DNA from: Thermopolyspora sp040678635
GTDB taxonomy: Bacteria; Actinomycetota; Actinomycetes; Streptosporangiales; Streptosporangiaceae
Reading direction: 5' to 3'
NCBI RefSeq assembly: GCF_040678635.1
Contig: NZ_JBFATZ010000011.1
Span: forward strand, 186,001 to 250,000
Length of the DNA stretch: 64,000 nucleotides
In this document: positions 1-7,115 of the stretch, in pieces
Layout of the letters: every line of letters starts with the position of its first letter
Numbering within the stretch: position 1 is the stretch's first letter
Made by a program: the position numbers and the translations under genes
Notes under the pieces: generated by a model
Told to the model about the DNA's origin: nothing
Database searches by the model: none
The model's input: only the letters and a program-made list of their open reading frames with translations

Positions 1-275
1 AGTTCGAGGGAGAGGCGGACCTCCAGGATCGTGGCCTGCTCCTCGGCGTCGAACTGCACCACGCGTACGCCACGGCGCGGGATCGTCTGCACCAGCCCTT
101 CGGCCTCCAGACGCCGGAAGGCCTCGCGCACCGGCAGCCGGGAGACGCCCAGGCGGATCGACATCGCGCCTTCGGCGAGTTTGGCCCCGGGCGCGAGCGT
201 GCCGTCGAGAATCCAGCGCCGAAGCTGGTCGGCCACCTCGTCACGGAGCGTGCGATGTGTCTCGCCGATGGACAA
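1..275 (-). CDS. GntR/FadR-type transcriptional regulator, N-terminal part (cut by window edge)
   Basis: The 91 visible residues form a GntR winged helix-turn-helix: LRDEVADQLRRWILDGTL, then SIRLGVSRLPVREAFRRLE, then a wing GLVQTIPRRGVRVVQF. The start of a ligand-binding domain, apparently FCD type, follows before the window edge. The start is a TTG at 275 with GGAGG about 10 nt upstream; no ATG or GTG fits better. Two ATACAATAT sites lie in the 290-bp upstream gap, one inside a perfect inverted repeat, so autoregulation is likely. The ligand and target genes cannot be read from what is visible. Confidence 0.85.
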   Translation of the reverse strand, partial: MSIGETHRTLRDEVADQLRRWILDGTLAPGAKLAEGAMSIRLGVSRLPVREAFRRLEAEGLVQTIPRRGVRVVQFDAEEQATILEVRLSLE

Positions 276-308
276 CCGTCCCGTCCTCCCGTCGAATACC
301 AAGAGTGA

Positions 309-317
309 ATACAATAT
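309..317. promoter_or_regulatory. Candidate GntR operator, proximal copy
   Basis: ATACAATAT lies 34 bp upstream of the GntR start. The same 9-mer recurs at 464-472. On the minus strand it also contains TATTGT, a possible -10 box, so a bound repressor could block its own promoter. This is inferred from repetition and position. Confidence 0.4.
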
Positions 318-460
318 GTGCGGCCCGTGGCGGTGCCGCGCGACCCCGCCGGAGAACGCTCTCTTGCCGGATCCGCCTTGCCCGCCGGGCTTGGCGAATC
401 CATCATGCCAGCATTCCGCCGTCTTTAGGGTGGCGGGGCGATCTCTATTAAAACGTTCCT

Positions 461-475
461 TGGATACAATATCCA
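461..475. promoter_or_regulatory. Candidate GntR operator, distal copy (perfect inverted repeat)
   Basis: TGGATACAATATCCA is a perfect 6-3-6 inverted repeat in the gap between the downstream oxidoreductase stop and the GntR gene. It shares the ATACAATAT core with 309-317. The size and symmetry suit a GntR-family dimer. Confidence 0.5.
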
Positions 476-567
476 GTGAAGTCACTCGCCGTTTGCCGAC
501 AATCGAATGCTTGGACGCGCCGCGCGACCCTTTTGTTCGCCGACCTTGTGCGCGCTTGTTCGGGCTG

Positions 568-1998
568 TCAGAGGCCGTACGCCTCAAGAAGCCTGAGCCA
601 GATCTCGCTGACCGTCGGGAACGACGGCACCGCGTGCCACAGCCGGTCGAGGGTGACCTCCGCGGTGACCGCGATCGTCGCCGCGTGCAGCAGCTCCCCG
701 ACGGCGGGCCCGGCGAAGGTGACCCCGAGCAGCACGCGCCGCTCCTCGTCCACCACCGCCTTGGCCCGGCCGGTGTACCCGTCGCCCAGCAGGTAGGCCC
801 CGGACACCGCGCCGATGTCGTACTCGACGACGCGCACGGGGAACCCCTCGGCGCGGGCCCGCTCCTCGGTGCGCCCGACCGCGCACACCTGCGGGTCGGT
901 GAAGACCACCTGGGGCGCGCCGACCGCGTCGGCGGTGGCGCGCAGCGCGGGCGCGTCGTCGGGCAGCCCCTTCGCCCGCGCCACGATCACGTCCCCGCAC
1001 ACCCGCGCCTGGTACTTGCCCATGTGGGTGAGCAGGTTGCGCCCGTTGACGTCGCCCACCGCGTACAGCCAGCCCTCGGGCACGGCCGTCACCCGCATGC
1101 TGTCGTCCACCTCCAGCGGCCCGCCGGGCGTCAGCCCCACCGTCTCCAGGCCGATGTCGCGCACCCCGAGCTCGCGCCCGGCCGCCACGAGGATCTCGTC
1201 GGCCTCCACGACCGAGCCGTCGTCGAGGTGGACCGTCACCGGACCGCCGGGCACGGGCCGCTCGACCCGCGCGGCCGAGCGCCCGAAGCGCACGTCGATC
1301 CCGGCCGAGCGCAGCGACGCGGCGACCATCTCGCCCGCGAACGGCTCGACCCGCTCGAGCAGCCGCCGCCCGCGCACGAGCATGACCGTCTCCTCGGCCC
1401 CGAGAAAGTGCATCGCCTGCGCCATCTCGCAGGCCACCACCCCGCCGCCGATCACCACCAGCCGCCGGGGCACGTGCCGCGCCGTGGTCGCCTCCCGGTT
1501 CGTCCACGGTTCGGCCTCCCGCAGCCCCGGTACGGCGGGCACGGCGGGCCTGCTGCCCGTCGCGATCGCCACCGCGTGCCGGGCGACCAGCGTGCGGGTG
1601 CCGCCGTCGGGGGTGGCCACCTCGACCCGGCGCGGCCCGGCGAGCCTGCCGTGCCCGCGCACGAACGTCGCCGGCACGCCGTTGATCCACCTCACCTGGC
1701 CGGAGTCGTCCAGGTTGGCGATGGCCTCGTCGCGGCGGGCGAGCACGGCCGCCGCGTCGACCGGCCCGAGCGGCCCCAGGCCCGGCACGCGTCCCACCTC
1801 GGCGGCGAGCTCCATGGGCCGCAGCAGCGCCTTGCTCGGGATGCACGCGTAGTAGGAGCACTCGCCGCCCGCGAGATGCTCCTCGACGATCGCGGTGCTC
1901 AGCCCGCCCGCGACCGCCCGGCCGACGATGTTCTCCCCGGCGGGTCCCGCGCCGATCACGATCACGTCAAAGGAATCCGGCTCGTCCGGCACGGTCAC
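568..1998 (-). CDS. FAD-dependent pyridine nucleotide-disulfide oxidoreductase (dihydrolipoamide dehydrogenase/mercuric reductase-like)
   Basis: A 476-residue class I flavoprotein disulfide reductase. It has an N-terminal FAD Rossmann motif (VIVIGAGPAG, about 13-22), a redox-active pair in GGECSYYACIPSK (C47 and C52, CX4C), a second nucleotide-binding motif (VVIGGGVVACEMAQ) and a C-terminal dimerisation domain containing HAVPSFPTVSE. Lpd normally has the catalytic His-Glu pair as HAHPT. Here the segment reads WHAVPSFPTVSE, with H and E kept. The start is a GTG at 1998. No 2-oxoacid dehydrogenase genes are adjacent, so lipoamide may not be the substrate; a thiol, quinone or metal reductase role is possible. 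Confidence 0.85.
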   Translation of the reverse strand: MTVPDEPDSFDVIVIGAGPAGENIVGRAVAGGLSTAIVEEHLAGGECSYYACIPSKALLRPMELAAEVGRVPGLGPLGPVDAAAVLARRDEAIANLDDSGQVRWINGVPATFVRGHGRLAGPRRVEVATPDGGTRTLVARHAVAIATGSRPAVPAVPGLREAEPWTNREATTARHVPRRLVVIGGGVVACEMAQAMHFLGAEETVMLVRGRRLLERVEPFAGEMVAASLRSAGIDVRFGRSAARVERPVPGGPVTVHLDDGSVVEADEILVAAGRELGVRDIGLETVGLTPGGPLEVDDSMRVTAVPEGWLYAVGDVNGRNLLTHMGKYQARVCGDVIVARAKGLPDDAPALRATADAVGAPQVVFTDPQVCAVGRTEERARAEGFPVRVVEYDIGAVSGAYLLGDGYTGRAKAVVDEERRVLLGVTFAGPAVGELLHAATIAVTAEVTLDRLWHAVPSFPTVSEIWLRLLEAYGL

Positions 1999-2189
1999 CT
2001 CCACCTCGTCACGCCCCGGAGGGCTCGCACGGTGCGAGCCATCCTCGCACGGACGGCGCGACGGCACGGAGCAGGCACGCCCGGCGGAAAAACGCAGAAC
2101 ATCCGGGTACGCGAAGAGCGCCAGGGTAAGGACGGCGCGAACCGCCGATGGTCCCCCGGCGTTAACACGGGCGTTACTCCGCCGATTTC

Positions 2190-3164
2190 CTATCTCGGCG
2201 CCAGCCCGTGCAGGATGTCGATGATCTGCCGCCAACCGTCGCCGGTGGCGTAGTGCCCGGTGCGGACGTCGCGAACCGCGAAACGGTTGCGCGGCGTGAG
2301 CCGATCCGCCTCCCTGATCATCCTGTTCTGCAGGGCGAGCGGAATCGACGTGTCCAGGGTGTGGCGGATGTAGGTGCGCGGCACCCGCCCCCAGGTCTCC
2401 TTGTGCCCACGCCCGTCCTCGCTGGAGACCGTCAGCGACTCGTCCGGCAGCAGGCCGTTGAGCATGGCCATCAGCTCGCGTTCGCCCTGCGGTCCGTCCT
2501 CGGCGATGTTGGCCGCGCGCACCGCGGCGAGGAATTTCGGGTCCGCCGTGCGCCAGTTGAACCGCACCGCGCCGAGCCTGGCCGGGTCCCCGACGACGCC
2601 CGTGGCGAGCGCCGGGTCGAGGAGGAGGCTGGTGCGCCCCTCGGGCGTCGCCAGGTAGTCGACGGCGCTGCGCAGGTCCACGCAGCAGAACGCCGAGTCG
2701 TAGACGAGGTGGTCGATGAGGTCGGGCACCTCGTTGGCGGTCCTGCTGAGCGTGACCCCGCCCATGCTGCCGCCGACGGCCACCACCGGCCCGTTCTTCG
2801 CGGCCCGCCGGATCGTTGTGACGGCCGCGTCGACGTAGTCGTCCAGCCCGATGCCCTTCATCGGCGACGGCGCGGACGCCAGGGCGGCCAGGTCCTGCGG
2901 CGCCTGGTAGGCGCGGTGGTACTGGCCGACCGGGTCGTGGCCGGGAAGCTCGACGGCGACGGCCCGATGCCCGCGCAGCATCAGCTCGTAGTATCCGCCC
3001 GCGCCGGCGCCGCCGCTCGCGCCCACCACGAACACGAACGTGGTCACCGGTCTGCGGGCCGTCCGCGTGGCCACCCCGCCGGTGGCCGCCACGCCGGTGG
3101 CCGCCACGCCCCCGGCCATCGCGCTCAGCTTCAGCGCGGTTCGTCGGCTGTGCTCCATCTCCAT
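2190..3164 (-). CDS. Tat-exported alpha/beta hydrolase (esterase-like)
   Basis: 324 residues. The N-terminus is a twin-arginine signal (SRRTALKLSAMAGG) followed by an Ala/Gly-rich hydrophobic stretch, so export is expected. The body is an alpha/beta hydrolase fold with nucleophile elbow VGGSMGG and a late catalytic His in the TGHYATGD segment. It resembles the small-molecule esterases annotated as EstC/salicylate esterase-like; the substrate is unknown. The ATG at 3164 has AGGAGG eight bases upstream. The gene is divergent from the sensor kinase, sharing about 145 bp of intergenic DNA. Confidence 0.8.
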   Translation of the reverse strand: MEMEHSRRTALKLSAMAGGVAATGVAATGGVATRTARRPVTTFVFVVGASGGAGAGGYYELMLRGHRAVAVELPGHDPVGQYHRAYQAPQDLAALASAPSPMKGIGLDDYVDAAVTTIRRAAKNGPVVAVGGSMGGVTLSRTANEVPDLIDHLVYDSAFCCVDLRSAVDYLATPEGRTSLLLDPALATGVVGDPARLGAVRFNWRTADPKFLAAVRAANIAEDGPQGERELMAMLNGLLPDESLTVSSEDGRGHKETWGRVPRTYIRHTLDTSIPLALQNRMIREADRLTPRNRFAVRDVRTGHYATGDGWRQIIDILHGLAPR

Positions 3165-3296
3165 GTGAGATCGCCTCCTGTTCGTTCCACGGCCAGCGTC
3201 GCGTGGACCCCCCGTCCGCGGATCGCCCCGTCGGCTCGCCGTACGGTGGAATCTCCTCAGCCGATCGGTGGATGCCGGGCGTCCGCGGGCGGCGGG

Positions 3297-3302
3297 CATA
3301 CT
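3297..3302 (+). promoter_or_regulatory. Putative -10 box for a leaderless transcript of the sensor kinase
   Basis: CATACT ends 6 nt before the ATG at 3309 and no Shine-Dalgarno sequence is present. This geometry matches leaderless actinobacterial mRNAs. Confidence 0.4.
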
Positions 3303-3308
3303 CGCCGC

Positions 3309-4559
3309 ATGAGCGCTCCGCAGGACGGGCCCGAGGTGGGCGGCGCCGGGTTCGCGGCGACGGATCCCCGGGCCAGAAGGTTCTTCGTCGCCCTCGCGTA
3401 CGGCGTGCTCGGACTGTCCACGGTCGTCGTCCTGGTCTTCGACGAGGCCGCGGCGGCCCGTCCCGCGCACGTCCTCGGCCTGGTCGCCGCGGCCGCGGCC
3501 TGGACGCCGCTGCTCGGCCTCGTCGCCGGCCGCCCGTTGCCGTCCCTCGTCTACTTCGCCGGGCTGCTCGCGGTGTCCGCCGCGCTGGGCGCGGTGAGCA
3601 CGCTGTTCGCCCTGTTCGCCTCGATCGGCTACCCGCTGGCGTTCGCCCTGTTCTCGTCGCGGTGGAGCGTGATCGCGGTGATGGTCACGGCGATCGTCAA
3701 CGTCGTCGCGCAGAACGACGGCGGCGGGGCCGCGATGCACGCGCCGCTGCTCGCCCTGGCCCTGCCGCTGGTGCTCGCCGGCTGGCTCGTGGGGGCGGAG
3801 AGCGAGCGGCGCAAGGACCTGGTCGCCGAGCTGAGCGCCGCCAACGCGCGGCTGGAGGACGCGCTGGCGGAGAACGCCGCGCTGCAGGCGCGGCTGGTGG
3901 AGCAGGCCCGCGAGGCCGGGGTGCTCGACGAGCGGCAGCGCCTGGCCAGGGAGATCCACGACACGATCGCGCAGGGACTGATCGCGGTCATCACCCAGGT
4001 GCGCGCGGCGGTCGCGTCGCCGCCCGGCTCCGGGCGGGCCCGGCGGCATCTGGAGATCGTCGAGTCGCTGGCCCGGCAGGCGCTCGGCGAGGCGCGACGG
4101 TCGGTCCAGGCGCTGCGCCCCGCGGCGTTGGAGCGCTCCCGCCTGCCCGACGCCCTGTCCGACATGGCGGAACGCTGGTCGGCGGCCTCGGGCGTGCCGA
4201 TCGCGGTCGAGGTCACCGGCGACGCCCGCGCCCTGGCCACGAACGTCGAGGTCGCCCTGTTCCGCGTCGCCCAGGAGGCGCTGGCCAACGTGGCCAAGCA
4301 CGCCGGCGCGGCACGGGCCGGGCTGACCCTGTCGTACCTGGACGACGTGGTGCTCCTGGACGTCCGCGACGACGGCGTCGGCTTCGACCCCGGTCACGCC
4401 CCCGCGGAGGGGTTCGGGCTCGTCTCGATGCGGGAGCGGGTGCGGGAGGTGGGGGGCACACTGGAGATCGAGAGCGGTTCCGGCCAGGGCACGGCCGTGG
4501 CGGTGTGCGTCCCCGCCGCCGGGGACGGCCGGACCGGCGGGGGCGGGGAGGCGGAGTGA
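3309..4559 (+). CDS. Sensor histidine kinase, NarL/LiaS family
   Basis: 416 residues. The N-terminal half has roughly five hydrophobic helices (about 25-165) and no large extracellular domain, so the stimulus is probably sensed in or at the membrane. A short coiled coil (about 166-205) leads to the HisKA_3 box DERQRLAREIHDTIAQGL with phospho-accepting H217. The HATPase has an N-box (VAQEALANVAKHAGA) and G-boxes (DDGVGFDP, GFGLVSMRERV). The stop overlaps the start of the response regulator, so the two are translationally coupled and form a cognate pair. The signal and regulon are not evident. Confidence 0.93.
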   Translation: MSAPQDGPEVGGAGFAATDPRARRFFVALAYGVLGLSTVVVLVFDEAAAARPAHVLGLVAAAAAWTPLLGLVAGRPLPSLVYFAGLLAVSAALGAVSTLFALFASIGYPLAFALFSSRWSVIAVMVTAIVNVVAQNDGGGAAMHAPLLALALPLVLAGWLVGAESERRKDLVAELSAANARLEDALAENAALQARLVEQAREAGVLDERQRLAREIHDTIAQGLIAVITQVRAAVASPPGSGRARRHLEIVESLARQALGEARRSVQALRPAALERSRLPDALSDMAERWSAASGVPIAVEVTGDARALATNVEVALFRVAQEALANVAKHAGAARAGLTLSYLDDVVLLDVRDDGVGFDPGHAPAEGFGLVSMRERVREVGGTLEIESGSGQGTAVAVCVPAAGDGRTGGGGEAE

Positions 4560-5185
4560 GCGAATCCATCCGGGTGCTGATCGTGGACGACCATCCGATC
4601 GTCCGGGACGGCCTGCGGGCCGCGTTCGACGCGGCGGGCGACCTGGAGGTGGTCGGGGAGGCGGCCGACGGCGTCGAGGCGGTGGCGTGGGCGCGCAGGG
4701 CCACGATCGACGTGGCGCTGATGGACCTGCGCATGCCCCGCATGGACGGCGTGTCCGCGATCCGCGAGCTTCAGCGGGCCAGCCCGGCCACCCGCGTGCT
4801 GGTGCTGACCACGTTCGACACCGACTCCGACGTGCTGCCCGCCATCGAGGCCGGCGCCACCGGCTATCTGCTGAAGGACGCGCCCGCCGAGGAGCTGCTG
4901 CGGGCCGTCCGCGCGGCCCATCGCGGCGAGCCGGTCCTGTCCCCGTCGGTCGCCGGCCGCCTCATCGGCCAGGTGCGCAGGCCGGCGCGCGGCGTCCTCA
5001 GCCCGCGCGAGCTGCAGGTGCTCCGCCTGGTCGCCGACGGCGCCACCAACCGGGAGGCCGCCGCGAACCTGTTCATCAGCGAGGCCAGCGTCAAGACCCA
5101 CCTGCTGCACGTGTACGCCAAGCTCGACGTGCGCGACCGCGCCTCCGCCGTGGCCGAGGCCTACCGCCGCGGCCTGCTCGGGTGA
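4556..5185 (+). CDS. Response regulator, NarL/FixJ (REC-LuxR HTH)
   Basis: 209 residues. The receiver domain has DDH near the start, phospho-acceptor D57 (ALMDLRMPRMDG), a Thr in VLVLTTFDTD and a Lys in YLLKDAPAEE. The C-terminal LuxR-type HTH reads LSPRELQVLRLVADG through VKTHLLHVYAKL. The GTG start overlaps the kinase stop (GTGA, 4 nt). It is the cognate partner of the upstream kinase. Confidence 0.95.
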   Translation: MSESIRVLIVDDHPIVRDGLRAAFDAAGDLEVVGEAADGVEAVAWARRATIDVALMDLRMPRMDGVSAIRELQRASPATRVLVLTTFDTDSDVLPAIEAGATGYLLKDAPAEELLRAVRAAHRGEPVLSPSVAGRLIGQVRRPARGVLSPRELQVLRLVADGATNREAAANLFISEASVKTHLLHVYAKLDVRDRASAVAEAYRRGLLG

Positions 5186-5209
5186 GCGCCGCCGCGCGCC
5201 GCGCGTACG

Positions 5210-6922
5210 TCAGCGCGGAGGCGCCTCGACGACCAGACCGGCGTTGAGCAGCTCCTTCTCCCGGGATCCGAGCTCCTCCATCGCCGCGCGCGGGCTCGGC
5301 CCGGACGCGGCGATCATGCCCCATCGGCCGGGGATGGCGGTCAGGACGCGGAAGCGCCGGGGATCCTCGGCGACCTGGCGCTCGCGCAGCACCCCGAGCG
5401 GGGCGCGCGGGATCACGACCTTGGTGGCGGCGTAGGCGGTCCGCCGGCCGTCGCGGACCGTGTCCAGGAACAGCCGCAGATACTCCGCCCCGTGGGAGGA
5501 CAGGTTGGGGTCCTGCATGACGGTGAACAGGCGCCCTCCGAACGCGCCGCCGACGGTGCCCACGGCGAAGTCGAACCCGGCGGTCACCAGGCTGTGGCCG
5601 TTCTCGGTGAACGCGGCGTACAGCTCGCGCAGCATGGTGGTGATGGCGGCGTACTCGGCCGGGCCGACGCCGACCTCGTGGCAGGCGGCGGCGTCGAAGT
5701 AGAGGTTGCCCTGCCATGAGGTGCCGTTGGTGAACTGCAGGGTGAGCCCGTCGGCGACGTGGCCGTAGCGGACATGGCCGGAAGGGGCCAGCGTGAACGT
5801 GGTGCCGGACACCGTGGCGGTCAGGTAGGAGAACTGGGGCTCCAGGATGTACTGCCCGCCGGTGCGCCGGGCGGCCTCGGCGAGCCGGTCGAGCGCGGCG
5901 TCGTCGCCGAGCCGTACGTCGCGGACGATGCGGGCTCCGGCGCCCCCCTCGGACGGTTTGAAGCAGCCGCGGGTCAGGCCGTAGCGGTCGGCCAGCAACC
6001 GCGCGGCCAGCCGTATCTCGTCGCCGATGTCGGCGCCGGCGCGATCGGGATCGCCGACGGTATATCCCGGCAGAACCGGGCATTCGATGTGGAGTTTGCG
6101 CGCAATCGGAGAAATGCATATCTCATCGCGCAACGTCTTTTCCGGATCATCGCCGACGGTGAGCCGGGCGGCCTCCGTGGCCAACGGGTGCAATGGGGCC
6201 TTTGTGTTCCAATAATCGGCGACCTCCGGGCTGTTGGCATCGGTGAGGAGAAAATCGAGCCCGGCCTGCCGCTTCAGATACAGCAGCACCATTTGAATCT
6301 CGCGGTCCAGCGCGTACAACCGGATCAAGGTGTGCGGCCGGTCGGTGAGGACGCGCACCAGTCGGCGCAGCGGCGCGGGGTCCTCGCCGCCATTCGCGGC
6401 GAGATCGAGAATCGCGTGGGACAGATAGTAGAAATCGATTCCGGGAATGGCGACGGCCTCCACGCCCGCCAGGCGCGCGGCCACCGCCCAGGGGTGGGTG
6501 CGGCCGACGACCACGTCGCCCGGCCCGGCCAGGCTGACCGCCCGCGCCTCGACGTACGTGGCGACGTCGTCGGCGACGCGGCCGTTCATCGCGTCGCTGA
6601 GGTCGGCCTCGACGCTCTTCAGCACCGGGGTGGCCGAATGCAGGATGATCGACGGCGTGGGCGTTCCGTCGGAGACGTAGGGGCGCAGGCCGGAGGCGGC
6701 GGCCGCGGGGACGTCGTCCAGGTCGATGCCGAGCAATTGCCGGCATATCTCCCGCAGGCGATCCGGAGAAAGGACCCGCGGGCCGGTGTAGAAGCCCTCC
6801 CAGCGGAAGGTCCTGCCGTCGCGGAACACGACGTCCCAGCTGCCCGGGGTGTCTGGATTGTCCCCTGTCCCGGGCGCGCCGGCTCGCAGGCAGGTGTAGT
6901 CCGGGGATGCGGAGATTGCCAT
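5210..6922 (-). CDS. ATP-grasp-like ligase (putative carboxylate-amine/peptide ligase)
   Basis: 570 residues. The C-terminal half has ATP-grasp-like landmarks: a Lys/Gly-rich strand-loop (GCFKPSEGGAGARIVR, about 325-340), an acidic residue after a strand (QYILEPQFS), GFDFAVG, and a late metal-type motif (FTVMQDPNLSSHG). The N-terminal half resembles the pre-ATP-grasp region of PGM1/pheganomycin-type peptide ligases; that comparison is from memory, not a search. Such enzymes form an acyl phosphate and join it to an amine. The ATG at 6922 has GAGGTG 5 nt upstream. About 6040-6480 is visibly richer in A/T than its surroundings, which suggests acquisition. It is divergent from the NB-ARC operon and probably belongs to the same pathway. 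Confidence 0.55.
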   Translation of the reverse strand: MAISASPDYTCLRAGAPGTGDNPDTPGSWDVVFRDGRTFRWEGFYTGPRVLSPDRLREICRQLLGIDLDDVPAAAASGLRPYVSDGTPTPSIILHSATPVLKSVEADLSDAMNGRVADDVATYVEARAVSLAGPGDVVVGRTHPWAVAARLAGVEAVAIPGIDFYYLSHAILDLAANGGEDPAPLRRLVRVLTDRPHTLIRLYALDREIQMVLLYLKRQAGLDFLLTDANSPEVADYWNTKAPLHPLATEAARLTVGDDPEKTLRDEICISPIARKLHIECPVLPGYTVGDPDRAGADIGDEIRLAARLLADRYGLTRGCFKPSEGGAGARIVRDVRLGDDAALDRLAEAARRTGGQYILEPQFSYLTATVSGTTFTLAPSGHVRYGHVADGLTLQFTNGTSWQGNLYFDAAACHEVGVGPAEYAAITTMLRELYAAFTENGHSLVTAGFDFAVGTVGGAFGGRLFTVMQDPNLSSHGAEYLRLFLDTVRDGRRTAYAATKVVIPRAPLGVLRERQVAEDPRRFRVLTAIPGRWGMIAASGPSPRAAMEELGSREKELLNAGLVVEAPPR

Positions 6923-7115
6923 GAGTTCACCTCATCAGCCTGTGCCGTGCGAGCAAAGGGGCGACGCCAATATGATCACGTGCGCACCCCAGGGGCAACA
7001 TCTTGGCAGCATGCGGCCAGGGGCGCGGAAGCCACGCCGTTTGTTCACCACCGAATTCCCCATTAGGGTGCCCAATAAATTCTTTTAGATGGCTAATGAT
7101 CCCATGTATTAGTGT
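6923..7115. promoter_or_regulatory. Divergent promoter region of the ligase / NB-ARC operon
   Basis: This 193-bp gap separates the two divergent units and is markedly lower in GC than the genes, especially 7060-7115. It contains CCCATTAGGG and a loose GAATT/AATTC pair around 7050-7084. No Shine-Dalgarno sequence precedes the ATG at 7116, so the NB-ARC transcript may be leaderless. No operator is assigned. Confidence 0.4.

Noticed and set aside
31..2253. Very long plus-strand open frame opposite the oxidoreductase
   Set aside because: Its composition is Arg/His/Pro-rich with no domain, and the opposite strand carries a clear flavoprotein. It is a high-GC shadow frame.
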